Positions 6,721 to 15,827 of a stretch of DNA of 20,549 nucleotides are shown piece by piece. Below the pieces are notes generated by a model. That model was not told where the DNA came from. It did not search any database and saw only the letters and a program-made list of their open reading frames with translations. Both the position numbers and the translations under genes were made by a program. The DNA is from TH-plancto1 sp031431195 (lineage in GTDB: Bacteria; Planctomycetota; Planctomycetia; Planctomycetales; Planctomycetaceae), in assembly GCA_031431195.1 (NCBI GenBank), contig JANPCU010000217.1:1-20549 (forward strand), in the 5' to 3' direction. The stretch's first letter is position 1, and each line of letters opens with the position of its first letter.

Positions 6721-7320
6721 TTGGACGAGCAGGATCAGCGAATCTCGGAATTCCTCAAGCGGGCGTGTACCGGGGATGGCAGTGCGCTCGGCAAGCTGTT
6801 GCAGCAACTGCGTCCGTGGCTTCTGGATATGGCGAGACAGCAGGTCGATCCCCGGCTCCGGGCCAGACTGGATGAATCCGATCTTGTCCAGCAGACCTGT
6901 CTGTCGATCCATCGCCAGATGGTGCGGTTCGAGGGGACCGAGCCAGCTCAGTTCATGGCCTGGCTCAAGCTGGTGCACGAGAACAACATCAAGAACGCGG
7001 CCCGCGACCAGCTGCAACGCCAGAAGCGGGCGGCGGGGCGGGAGCAGGCTTTGGCCGATCTGCCCGTGGCAGCTCCGGAACCATCTCCCAGCGGGCAGTT
7101 GGCTCATCTGCTCGAGATGACCGAACTGACCGCTCATCTGGAATCGCTTCCGGAGCAGGAGCGGAACGCCCTCCAACTGCGTTACTTTGAGGGACTCAAA
7201 CTGACGGAGCTGGCCGGTCGGCTGGGGATCACAAAAGACGCGGCAGTCTGGTTGATTCAGTGCGGGCTCAAACGGCTGCGCAAGCAGATGGGAACATCGG
7301 ACTCTTCTTCAGATTCGTAA
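6721..7320 (+). CDS. ECF-type RNA polymerase sigma factor (planctomycete kind)
   Basis: A 199-aa sigma-70-family protein that would direct RNA polymerase to a specific promoter set. The TTG start at 6721 lies eight bases after GGAGGAG. Region 2 is visible at residues about 10-95 (DARLRARLDESDLVQQTCLS-type core, here starting DPRLRARLDESDLVQQ, followed by FMAWLKLVHENNIKNAARDQ). Region 4 is visible at about 130-190 (LESLPEQERNALQLRYFEGL, then LTELAGRLGITKDAAVWLIQCGLKRLRKQ, a helix-turn-helix). The linker is short and Ala/Pro-rich, as in ECF sigmas, and there is no region 1 or 3. It is followed after 14 bp by a Ser/Thr kinase with no anti-sigma gene in between. Several ECF groups described from Planctomycetes are encoded beside Ser/Thr kinases, so phosphorylation-based control is a reasonable inference. 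Confidence 0.9.
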   Translation: MDEQDQRISEFLKRACTGDGSALGKLLQQLRPWLLDMARQQVDPRLRARLDESDLVQQTCLSIHRQMVRFEGTEPAQFMAWLKLVHENNIKNAARDQLQRQKRAAGREQALADLPVAAPEPSPSGQLAHLLEMTELTAHLESLPEQERNALQLRYFEGLKLTELAGRLGITKDAAVWLIQCGLKRLRKQMGTSDSSSDS

Positions 7321-7334
7321 CAGGTGGTCCGGAC

Positions 7335-10300
7335 ATGTCATCAGAACCAATCACCGATTCTCCGGATCCTCGCTTGCAGGCGGCGCTCGCGGAGTATCTG
7401 GAGCGAATCGATCAGGGCGAGGCGGTCGACCGCGTCGCATTCTTGGCCGAATATCCCAACCTGGCGGAGGAACTGGCTCCGCTACTGGAAACTGCGGATG
7501 CGCTGGAACTGATCGGTGGAAACACCAGCGAGCCGCGCACACCCGATGTTTCGACCCACTCGCAGCTCAGCCACGATATCGAAACGATGGCTCCCGGTCG
7601 GCAAGGACAGGAAGCCACAACGTCGGGGCCACTGCCCGCCGAGTTCGGACGTTACCGCGTCATCAAGCCGCTCGGGCAGGGAGCCATGGGGGTCGTCTAT
7701 CTGGCGGACGACACCCAGCTTCACCGGCAGGTGGCCCTCAAAACTTCGAGTTTCGACAACGATCACTCGGGAGAACTGCTGGAGCGGTTCTATCGCGAGG
7801 CCCGCTCGGCAGCAAATCTGCGGCATCCGAACATCTGTCCGGTCTACGATGTGGGAGAGATCCAGGGTCGTCATTACATCTCGCTGGCATATATCGAGGG
7901 CCGGACGCTGGCGACCTATGTGAATGCCAATGGCAGCCTGCACGAGCGGCAAGTGCTGGTGCTGGTGCGGAAACTCGCGTTGGCTTTGGAGGAAGCCCAC
8001 AAACACGAAGTCGTCCATCGCGATCTGAAGCCAGCCAACATCATGGTCGATCTGCGAGGCGAGCCGATCATCATGGACTTCGGGCTGGCTCGTGTCGGTT
8101 ACTCGGCAGACGAGTCACGATTGACGCAGGTCGGGATGATCGTGGGTTCCCCGGCCTACATGGCTCCTGAGCAGATCGGCGGGCAGCCAGAACTGCTGAC
8201 CGGTGCTGCCGACCAGTACAGTCTGGGCGTGATCCTGTTTGAGCTGCTGATCGGGCATCCGCCGTTCCGAGGTCCTGTGACAGCTGTGGTCGGTCAGATC
8301 CTGACCCAGCCCCCGCCGCGCCCCAGGTCGCTGCGCAGCGACCTCTCCTCTGCGGTCGAGGCGTTGTGCCTAAAGATGCTTTCGAAGTCTCCGAGTGATC
8401 GATTCGCCTCGATGAAGCACGTGGCGGACGAGATCGCAGCGTTGCTACGAGGAAGCTCTGCCGAGCAGCGTCCGCTGGTGGCCTCGGCGAAATCGGGTTC
8501 TGAAGATCGCTCGCAGCCAGAGACCAGCACTCCGAAGACCAGCTTACACGAGGCTCTGATTCAAGAGGCCCGGCACCGTCTGAAACAACGCGACTATCCC
8601 AAGGCGATCGAAATGCTCCAGCAGATCCCCGAAGCGGAGCGCCCCCCGGAAGCGGCCAAGCTGCTGGCTCAAGCCCTCAAGCTGATGGATGAGGTGAACT
8701 TCGTCCTGCAAGAGATGGAGGCGGCTCTGCAGTCTCGCGATGGAGCCACCCTGGCCAAGCGGGCTCAGGAACTGGTGAAGCTCAAGCCCGACCACCCACG
8801 GGCTCGGCAGGTGCGAGAGCTGATCAAGAAGTATGGCCCCGAGCGGGCGCTGCAGTTCCTGGCGGAGAACTCCGGGACCACGCCTGCACCGCCGGTTGAT
8901 CGAGGGAGCCAGCGGCGGGTGGGGCTCATCGCTGGGGGGATTGTGGCCTTGTTGCTGGGGATCGTGATCTGGTTCGGGTCGGGCAAGACGCGTCTGAAGG
9001 TCACCGTCAACGACCCCACGATCGAGGTCACCTTCCGCGGCAGCCAGTTGTCGATTCGAGACGGGGTCTCGCAGGTTGAGGTCGAGCCTGGGGACGAGGA
9101 ATTGACGATCCGCGTGGCTGGAGTCGAGTTTCAGACTCCCAAGTTCAGCTTGAAGAAAGGCACGACCTCGGTTGTCGAAGTGGAGCGGGCCGAGGACAAG
9201 TTGGCTGTGAATCTGGCAGGGAAAGAGCTGGCTGCCTGGCCGCTTGATCAGGCGGCGGCTGCACCACTCGGCACTGTCACCGCGACTCAGCCAGACACGC
9301 CCACAGCTGATCCCAATGACGAGATCGACCTGCTGGCCGCGGTCGATGTGTCCCAGCTCGGTGACAGCGACATGAAGTGGGAACGCAAGGGGCAGACTGT
9401 CGTCTGCACCGGCACGGGCGCGGCGGGCAAGTCTGCCTGGAAAGGGTTCCGTCTTCCCACGGAGATCGGCGGTGATTACGAGGTCGAGTTGGAGTTCCAG
9501 CAGCGAGCTTTTTGGCCCATGCAGATCGACTTTCCGCTGCAGGACACCGCCGTGCGGGTCAGCCTGACCGGCGACTATTGCGACCTGATGATCGAAGATG
9601 ACAAATCGCAGCCCAATGCCGAGAAGACCTGGCGAAGCACTGCTACGAAACTGAAGACCATGGTCCCCCAGAAGCTGGTCGTCCGCGTCCGGCAATCCGG
9701 CACCCGCGCGGTGATCAAAGCGACTCTCGATGGAGTCACACTGGGAACCTACAGCGGCGAACGCAGCCGCATCGTGTTGCCCTCCTGGGTCAAGCCGAAC
9801 GTCAAGCAGATCACCTCCGGCAGCCTGTGCGGGAATCTGGCCGACGGCTACATCGAGCTGCGCAAGGCGGTCTATCGACCGCTGTCTCCAGTGTCGCCCG
9901 AGATCGCTTCACCTCCAGCTGTGAGTCCTCCCCATAAGACTACTGGAGCGGCGACAACAATTTCTTTCCCTCAGAACGGTCGCTTCACTGCCGCTCGGCC
10001 ACTCACCGAGGTCAACCAGGGCGAGCCGATCAACGCGTATCCGTGGATCACCCCGGATGGCCTGTCGCTGTACTGGACGCGAGAAACTCAGAACGTCGAC
10101 AGCACCGTGATGCAGGCGACACGCTCTTCGACGGATGCACCGTTTGGGGACATCAAACCGGTGCTGCGGCATGCCCGGCTGGCGTCGGTCTCTTCCGATG
10201 GGCTGGAGATCGTCTGCCCCTTCGACGCCAATGGCGATGGGAAGCCGGAAGAACTTTGCACGTCCCGCCGCGCGACAACCTCGCAAGAGTTCCCGACTCC

Positions 10301-13300
10301 CCAGGCAATCCCGACGTTGGCCGGACTGCATCACGCTTTGGGATCGGCTTTCTCAGAGGACGGTCAGAGGCTGATTGTGCTGGCCGCCCCCCAGCCCAAT
10401 ACCACTCGCATCATTCATCGAGTTGAGCGATCAGGCCCCGGTGCCGCCTGGGGAACGCCGCGAGCAGTCACCATTCCGAACACCTCTCCCGAAATGGATA
10501 AGATCACGTGGCCTTCGCTGGCCAGTGGTAAGTACCTGATCTTCTCTTACCAGGATCCGACGAATCGTCCCGTTGAGTGGGGCTGTGTCGCGGATGCCAC
10601 GAGCGATCCCTTGGCATTTGCCAACCCTCGCCACATGCTGCTAGACAGTGAACGCTTCATCGTGCGCGGAGGTCGCTACTGCCCTGCCACGGGAGAGCTG
10701 TTCTATACGCACTCCAGCACCACTCCACCCTTTGAGAAACTGGAGATTCGCGTCGCGCGAGCCGATGTCGTCCCGGTGACTCCACCGTCGAATCCTGAAG
10801 AAGGCTGGACAGACCTCTTCAACGGTCGCGACCTGACAGGCTGGACCCCCATGGGCTTTCAGGGATGGCGCGTCGAGAATGGCATCCTCATCGGTGAATC
10901 GAAAACCGAACGCGGCTGGTTGAGGACCGATACCGTGTACGATAACTTTGAACTCGACTTTGAGTATCGATTATCACCTGGAACAATCAGCGGCGTGTTC
11001 CTGCGAGCGTGGCTCAACGGCGGTATCAGTGGTCAAGATTTCCACGAGATCCAGATCCTTGATGAAAGCGATGAGGATTATCGCCAGTTGTCTGCAGTTC
11101 AGCGAACGGGTGCACTTTATGGGCAACTGGCAGCGAGTCCTCTCACTGAACTCAGGCCCAACTTGTGGTATCGGATGAATATCGCAGTTCACGGAGATGA
11201 CATTCGGGTTCAGGTCAATGGGCAGGAAGTCACCCGTGGAAAAGTCCCTTCAGGGAAGTTGAATCGAGGCCACATCGGTCTCCAACTGCTCCCCGTCAAG
11301 AAGCCCCAGCGGTGCGAGTTTCGGAAGCTGCGAGTACGCCCGCTAAAGGACGGCCTGCCGGTCGCAGGGGCTCCTGCTCAACCGAATGAACCGATGGCCA
11401 AGAACGAGCCGATTGTCCAGCCAGCAGAACTCGATGATCCCGATGATAGTGACGAGGTCGAGGAGGTTCGAAACGGCTTGAAGGCCGAGATCTTTGCTGG
11501 CCAGAACTTTGAGCGAAAGGTCACCGAAAAAATCGAGCCGAATCTGGACTGCTTCTGGAATCTGGCGGCTCCGGCTGTCGGCGCGCCCGTGGACGGGTTC
11601 TCCGTCCGCTTCAGCGGGTGGCTGAAAGCTCCCCGGTCGGGTCGCTACAAGATCGGATTCTGGAGCGACGATGGGCTGCGCGTTTCACTCGATGGCAAAA
11701 AGGTGATCGACGATTGGAAGGTGGGGGCTCACGTTCGAGAGGTTTCTGTAGAACTGACCGATCAGCCTCAATCGATTTTGGTCGAGACCTTCGATCATGG
11801 GGGGCCCGCATATCTGACGGCGTACTGGTTGCCAACCGGGCAAGCCACTCCCTGCTTAATCCAATCCGAGGCGTTCTTTCCCACGGAGGCGAGCGCTCGG
11901 GCACCGACCGCGAAAACGACGAATCAGCGGCAGGGTCTCATCGCAGAGTATTTTGATCTGCCCTTTCAGCGGAAGTATGCCACTCACCGCGTGGTCCGAG
12001 CGGAGACGACCTGGTTCACAGCCACGCCCACTCCAGGGCTGCCGACGGCGCTGGCTGCGCGGTACTCGGGATACGTGGTCCCTCCGACGACGGGCCAGTA
12101 CAAACTGGTGGCCCTGGGGGACGACTGGATGCGTGTTTGGATCGACAACAAGCCCGCACTGGAGGCCAAGTTTGAACACGGGATTCAAACTGCTCTGATC
12201 AGTCTGGATGCCGGCAAGGCCCATGCGATTCGCATTGAGCACGCCAATTCCTATTTGGACGGGGAGTATTTTCTGCACTGGGTCGAACCCGGAAAGACCG
12301 AAGAAGTCAGCATCCCCCCCGAGTGCCTGTTTCCCACGAAGTCTTCCGCCAATCGCGCGGCCAGCAAGAAGCAAAACGTCAAGACGCCGGAGAAGCCGGT
12401 TGAGAAGGCGAACGTCACCGACCTGCCGGAAGTGCGTCACGGCCTGAAGGCTGAAATCTTCGAGGGTCGGAACTTCGACAAGAAGATCGCCGAGCAGATC
12501 GAACCGAATGTCGAGTGCTTCTGGGAACTCGGCGCCCCGGCCAAGGAAGCGCCGGTGGACAACTTCTCGGTCCGTTTTTCCGGCTGGCTGCGGGCTCCCA
12601 AGACCGGTCGCTACAAGCTGTTTCTCTCCAGCAAGGACGGGTCGCGACTGAAGATCAATCATCAGACTCTGATCGACAACTGGAAGCTCAAACCCGAGGT
12701 CGCCGAGGTGTCGGTGGAACTGACTCAGGATCCCCAGCCGATCGAAGTCGAGGTCTTCAACGCCGATCTGTACAGCTGGGTCTCACTGCTCTGGCAACCG
12801 GCGGGTACAGCCACAGTCTGTCACATTCCGGCTACGGCGCTCTACCCGGATTTGGAAAACGCCCGATCGAAGGCGAGCCGAACGAATATCGAGAAAACCG
12901 GTCTGGTGGCCGAATATTTCGACAAGTCATTTGGCCGCCGGCTGGCAACCGACCGCGTCTATCGGATCGAAGAGATCTGGGGACCTCACTCGCCCCGCTG
13001 GGGACTCCCTACGGACTCAGCTGCCAAGTACACGGGCGTTCTGGTGCCTCCGGTCAGTGGACAATACAAGCTGGTGACCTCGGCTCGAGGACATATTCGA
13101 GTCTGGATCGACGACAAGCCGACAGTGGAGGCCAAGGGGATCCAGACTGCACAGAATGCCGTTGTCGAGTTGGAAGCCAACAAGCAGTATGAGATCCGCG
13201 TTGAGATTCTGACGACCGGTCACGGAGCCCACTACTTACATTGGATTCCACCCGGGACCACGAAGGAAGTCAGCATTCCCCCCGAGTGCCTGTTCCCCAA

Positions 13301-14003
13301 TAAGGCCGCCGTTCGACAGGTGATCAGTGGACCAGTGATCAAAGCTCCCACTGAGGAGAAGCCCACTCCCAATACCATCAGTGCCGCTGAGCGAGAGACG
13401 ATTGAACGCGGGCTGGCTCAGTTGAAGGCCGCTGATGAGGCGGCTGGCAAGAAGCTACTTAAGGACTTTGATGCGCAAATCGAGAAGGTTCGCGCTGCTC
13501 CGAAGCTTTCCGCCGACGAGCGTGTGGTCAGAATCAAGAGCCTGGAAGACGAGAAGTCTCTGTTCGAAAAGCATGGTCACATCCCGTTCTCGCTCGCGAT
13601 GCGGACCGAGACACTGAAGTACCTGCGCGAGTTCACCGAGGCTCGAACGGACACAGCCAAGGTGTATGACCGGCTGATTGAATCCCTGACGAAAAGGAAG
13701 AGTGACGAAGCTGCCAGCTTACTGAGGACCGAGCGAGACATTGCCGTCGGCCCGAAGGTCGTTGCGATTTGGCGGACGGTAGAAGTCAGCGGAGGTAAGA
13801 AAACGGACGACTGGTCCATTTGGTCCAACGGCTCTGTCGGAAAATCGAATCGTCAGTTCCTGTGGATGATGGACGAACGACGTTTCGCCATCCAGTGGAC
13901 TCGCACGGTCGACACCTTCGTTTTTGGAGAGGACTGTACGAAAGCTAGCATCGTGAATGAGAATGGTGTCAAGATTTACGCTGGGGAGCGAGTCGCACCA
14001 TGA
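7335..14003 (+). CDS. Giant transmembrane Ser/Thr protein kinase with propeller-, DUF1080- and PA14-like domains
   Basis: A 2222-aa protein. ATG 7335 is chosen over upstream in-frame codons because they lie inside the sigma gene and MSSEPITDSP precedes a typical N-terminal helical module (residues about 10-55). The kinase domain (about 105-370) has all key residues: GQGAMG 114-119, K136, HRDLKPAN 228-235 (D230), DFG 248-250 and APEQ. A helical repeat-like segment (about 400-510) and one membrane helix (530-547) follow. The distal part contains a beta-rich segment (about 660-850), a PD40/TolB-like propeller segment (about 880-1120), a DUF1080-like domain (about 1158-1336; TDLFNGRDLTGWTPMGFQGW), four PA14-like units (starting near 1378, 1534, 1700 and 1856) and a helical C-terminus (about 2015-2120). 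The kinase should face the cytosol and the rest the periplasm-like compartment, possibly binding carbohydrate. It is far longer than ordinary bacterial kinases. It is preceded by the ECF sigma gene and overlaps the FHA gene by 4 bp. Confidence 0.9.
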   Translation: MSSEPITDSPDPRLQAALAEYLERIDQGEAVDRVAFLAEYPNLAEELAPLLETADALELIGGNTSEPRTPDVSTHSQLSHDIETMAPGRQGQEATTSGPLPAEFGRYRVIKPLGQGAMGVVYLADDTQLHRQVALKTSSFDNDHSGELLERFYREARSAANLRHPNICPVYDVGEIQGRHYISLAYIEGRTLATYVNANGSLHERQVLVLVRKLALALEEAHKHEVVHRDLKPANIMVDLRGEPIIMDFGLARVGYSADESRLTQVGMIVGSPAYMAPEQIGGQPELLTGAADQYSLGVILFELLIGHPPFRGPVTAVVGQILTQPPPRPRSLRSDLSSAVEALCLKMLSKSPSDRFASMKHVADEIAALLRGSSAEQRPLVASAKSGSEDRSQPETSTPKTSLHEALIQEARHRLKQRDYPKAIEMLQQIPEAERPPEAAKLLAQALKLMDEVNFVLQEMEAALQSRDGATLAKRAQELVKLKPDHPRARQVRELIKKYGPERALQFLAENSGTTPAPPVDRGSQRRVGLIAGGIVALLLGIVIWFGSGKTRLKVTVNDPTIEVTFRGSQLSIRDGVSQVEVEPGDEELTIRVAGVEFQTPKFSLKKGTTSVVEVERAEDKLAVNLAGKELAAWPLDQAAAAPLGTVTATQPDTPTADPNDEIDLLAAVDVSQLGDSDMKWERKGQTVVCTGTGAAGKSAWKGFRLPTEIGGDYEVELEFQQRAFWPMQIDFPLQDTAVRVSLTGDYCDLMIEDDKSQPNAEKTWRSTATKLKTMVPQKLVVRVRQSGTRAVIKATLDGVTLGTYSGERSRIVLPSWVKPNVKQITSGSLCGNLADGYIELRKAVYRPLSPVSPEIASPPAVSPPHKTTGAATTISFPQNGRFTAARPLTEVNQGEPINAYPWITPDGLSLYWTRETQNVDSTVMQATRSSTDAPFGDIKPVLRHARLASVSSDGLEIVCPFDANGDGKPEELCTSRRATTSQEFPTPQAIPTLAGLHHALGSAFSEDGQRLIVLAAPQPNTTRIIHRVERSGPGAAWGTPRAVTIPNTSPEMDKITWPSLASGKYLIFSYQDPTNRPVEWGCVADATSDPLAFANPRHMLLDSERFIVRGGRYCPATGELFYTHSSTTPPFEKLEIRVARADVVPVTPPSNPEEGWTDLFNGRDLTGWTPMGFQGWRVENGILIGESKTERGWLRTDTVYDNFELDFEYRLSPGTISGVFLRAWLNGGISGQDFHEIQILDESDEDYRQLSAVQRTGALYGQLAASPLTELRPNLWYRMNIAVHGDDIRVQVNGQEVTRGKVPSGKLNRGHIGLQLLPVKKPQRCEFRKLRVRPLKDGLPVAGAPAQPNEPMAKNEPIVQPAELDDPDDSDEVEEVRNGLKAEIFAGQNFERKVTEKIEPNLDCFWNLAAPAVGAPVDGFSVRFSGWLKAPRSGRYKIGFWSDDGLRVSLDGKKVIDDWKVGAHVREVSVELTDQPQSILVETFDHGGPAYLTAYWLPTGQATPCLIQSEAFFPTEASARAPTAKTTNQRQGLIAEYFDLPFQRKYATHRVVRAETTWFTATPTPGLPTALAARYSGYVVPPTTGQYKLVALGDDWMRVWIDNKPALEAKFEHGIQTALISLDAGKAHAIRIEHANSYLDGEYFLHWVEPGKTEEVSIPPECLFPTKSSANRAASKKQNVKTPEKPVEKANVTDLPEVRHGLKAEIFEGRNFDKKIAEQIEPNVECFWELGAPAKEAPVDNFSVRFSGWLRAPKTGRYKLFLSSKDGSRLKINHQTLIDNWKLKPEVAEVSVELTQDPQPIEVEVFNADLYSWVSLLWQPAGTATVCHIPATALYPDLENARSKASRTNIEKTGLVAEYFDKSFGRRLATDRVYRIEEIWGPHSPRWGLPTDSAAKYTGVLVPPVSGQYKLVTSARGHIRVWIDDKPTVEAKGIQTAQNAVVELEANKQYEIRVEILTTGHGAHYLHWIPPGTTKEVSIPPECLFPNKAAVRQVISGPVIKAPTEEKPTPNTISAAERETIERGLAQLKAADEAAGKKLLKDFDAQIEKVRAAPKLSADERVVRIKSLEDEKSLFEKHGHIPFSLAMRTETLKYLREFTEARTDTAKVYDRLIESLTKRKSDEAASLLRTERDIAVGPKVVAIWRTVEVSGGKKTDDWSIWSNGSVGKSNRQFLWMMDERRFAIQWTRTVDTFVFGEDCTKASIVNENGVKIYAGERVAP
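11466..13305 (+). repeat. Intragenic duplication of a two-PA14-domain module
   Basis: The kinase's four PA14-like units alternate in two types: type A at about 11466 and 12432 (GLKAEIFAGQNF versus GLKAEIFEGRNF) and type B at about 11934 and 12900 (GLIAEYFD versus GLVAEYFD). Each A-B module ends in nearly the same segment (EVSIPPECLFP at about 12307-12339 and 13267-13299). The A-B pair therefore duplicated as a unit of about 966 bp. The DNA copies have diverged considerably, so the event is old and both copies appear maintained. Confidence 0.8.
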
Positions 14004-15289
14004 TCACCCCCAATTCATCAATTCGCGTCACCGTCACCGCCGGTCCCGATCGTGGTCTGCGTTGTCCGCTGGTGGAGCGTGAACTACTACTGGTCGGTCG
14101 CGGCGAGCAATGCGGGCTCCAGCTGACCGACCCCAGCGTGTCGCGCGTGCATTGTCGGCTGCTGCTCTCCGACGGTCGGATCACGCTGGAGGATGTCGGC
14201 AGCCGCTGGGGCGTGTTGATCAACGGAACTGCTGCGCAGGGAAACCAGCTGCAGATCGCGGACCGGCTGGGGATTGGTGACAGTGAGTTGAAACTGGAAT
14301 ACGACAACGCCATCGAGGAGACGATGGCCCCGCGCGGGCAACCGGTCGCGAACATCGCTCCAGAGCGAAATGGTCCTGCCGCTGAATCCGTCCGCCCTGA
14401 CGCGCCGCCAGTCCATGCCCCCGCGAGCTTCACCGTTCCCAGCTTGACCGGGACACAGTTCATGCGATTCCGTGTGGGCAATCTGATCTCTCAATCGGCC
14501 ACCGGGACCGTCTACAAAGCATTCGATCCGCGGCACGACCGCGTTGTGGCCCTCAAGATCTACTCGCAGCTGTCCCAGAGCGATGAGACCTCGCAGCGAC
14601 GCTTCATTCGGTCTGTACGTACGATGATCACGCTGAACCATCCGAATCTCGTTCGATTGATCACCGCTGGTCGCTGGCGTCAGACCTGTTTCGCCGTGAC
14701 CGAGTACGTTGAGGGAGAGACCGTATCGGATCTGGTCCGCCGCAACGGGATCGCCGGGATGCTCGACTGGCGAACCGCCTGGCAGATCGCGATCAGTGTG
14801 GCCCATGGGCTGGAGTTCGCCCACTCCCAGCAGATCATTCACCGGAACTTGCACCCCGACCACATTCTGCTCGGCAGGACTCCCGCCAGCGTCCGATTGG
14901 GAGAGCTGACACTGGCCAAGGCCCTTGACGATTCCCAGGCGGCACTGACTCGCCCCGGTGAGATCGTGGGTGACTATCAGTACCTCGCCCCGGAACAGTT
15001 ATCCGGACAACCCGTCGATGCGCGGGCCGACCTCTATAGCCTCGGTGCCACGCTCTACACCATCCTGACCGGTCGTCCACCTTTCACGGGACCAATTGCC
15101 GAACTGCTCTCACGCATCCTGAACGAGCGCCCAGTCCCCCCGACGCGATACCACCTCTCCATCCCCGCCGCAGTCGAGGGAGTGATCTTGCGACTGATCG
15201 CCAAACGCCCCGAGGATCGATACGAATCTGCCACAGCATTACTCAGAGATATGCGGCGCAACTCAAGGCTAGTGTCGACTGAGAGTTAG
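14000..15289 (+). CDS. FHA-domain protein with a degenerate (pseudo)kinase domain
   Basis: A 429-aa soluble protein whose ATG overlaps the giant kinase stop codon (ATGA). Residues 8-100 form an FHA domain, a phosphothreonine-binding fold, with its conserved residues intact: GR at 33-34, SRVH at 48-51, and GVLING at 71-76. Residues about 157-420 follow the protein-kinase pattern (VALK with K186; YLAPEQ; DLYSLG; GRPPF; RPEDRYES), but the catalytic residues are replaced. HRDLKPAN is HRNLHPDH (N283, H285, H288), DFG is GEL (301-303), and the glycine loop is SQSATG. It is therefore predicted to be a pseudokinase. The likely role is an adaptor or allosteric partner that reads phosphothreonine made by the upstream kinase; this is inference from gene order and domain logic. 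The FHA call is firm and the loss of catalytic residues is read directly. Confidence 0.88.
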   Translation: MITPNSSIRVTVTAGPDRGLRCPLVERELLLVGRGEQCGLQLTDPSVSRVHCRLLLSDGRITLEDVGSRWGVLINGTAAQGNQLQIADRLGIGDSELKLEYDNAIEETMAPRGQPVANIAPERNGPAAESVRPDAPPVHAPASFTVPSLTGTQFMRFRVGNLISQSATGTVYKAFDPRHDRVVALKIYSQLSQSDETSQRRFIRSVRTMITLNHPNLVRLITAGRWRQTCFAVTEYVEGETVSDLVRRNGIAGMLDWRTAWQIAISVAHGLEFAHSQQIIHRNLHPDHILLGRTPASVRLGELTLAKALDDSQAALTRPGEIVGDYQYLAPEQLSGQPVDARADLYSLGATLYTILTGRPPFTGPIAELLSRILNERPVPPTRYHLSIPAAVEGVILRLIAKRPEDRYESATALLRDMRRNSRLVSTES

Positions 15290-15449
15290 AATAGCGATGC
15301 ATACCCAATTCAAATGCACTTGTCGTTTTCGATCTGGGCACAGTCATGGGCGTTCAGGAATGATGTCTGTGTTGCCTGGATATCTTCCCGCCTGCGAGGT
15401 AACTGGTGTCGTACGCCCGACGAACGGTGTTGGGAGGCCAAGAACCCTG

Positions 15450-15823
15450 ATGGGAGAGATGATGATTGCGACGAAGAGCAAGACGACGGCCAGCAACACG
15501 GCGAAGAAGAAGGCGGCGGCCCCGAAGGTGGCCAAGCTGGTGGCGTAGGCCAAGGGGACGCCGAAGGTAGCGACCGAGGCCCCTGCCACTGGCAAGCAGA
15601 GCCAGATCGCGGCTGCGGAGCGCGTGCTGGCCGAGGCCAATGAACCGATAACCTGTAAATCAATGGTCGAAGCGATGACCACGAAGAAGCCGTGGTCGAG
15701 CCTGAGCGGGTGAAGACGCCCGAGGCCACGCTCTACGCCTCGCTGTTGCGGCAGATCCGGGACAAGGAGGCCGACGCGACGTTTGTGAAGACGGGTCGAG
15801 GTCTGTTCGCCCTGAACCGCTAA
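15450..15823 (+). pseudogene. HARE-HTH-like / Lys-Ala-rich DNA-binding protein, broken
   Basis: Pieces of one protein can be followed across all three frames. From ATG 15450 a Lys/Ala-rich tail reads MGEMMIATKSKTTASNTAKK and ends in TAG at 15546-15548. In the same frame it continues to about 15659 (QIAAAERVLAEANEPITCK). A one-base shift near 15660 gives SMVEAMTTKKPWSS, and a further shift at about 15702-15720 gives EATLYASLLRQIRDKEADA and then FVKTGRGLFALNR, ending at TAA 15821-15823. Joined, this matches the HARE-HTH winged-helix pattern as I know it (CKxMVEAM, then TPxATLYA, then F-KTxRGxFAL) with a histone-H1-like basic N-terminus. One nonsense codon plus two frameshifts make it a pseudogene unless there are sequencing errors. 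The coding frames of the neighbours are clean, which argues against poor sequence quality. Confidence 0.75.
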
Positions 15824-15827
15824 CGAT

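Noticed and set aside
8544..9695. Long leftward open frame of 383 codons inside the giant kinase gene
   Set aside because: It is opposite a clearly coding frame, has a typical GC-rich shadow composition, and no recognisable domain or ribosome binding site.
15297..15548. Small protein of 83 codons starting at 15297
   Set aside because: Only the part from about 15450 looks like real protein sequence; it is the 5' end of the HARE-HTH pseudogene and the upstream part is unrelated noise.
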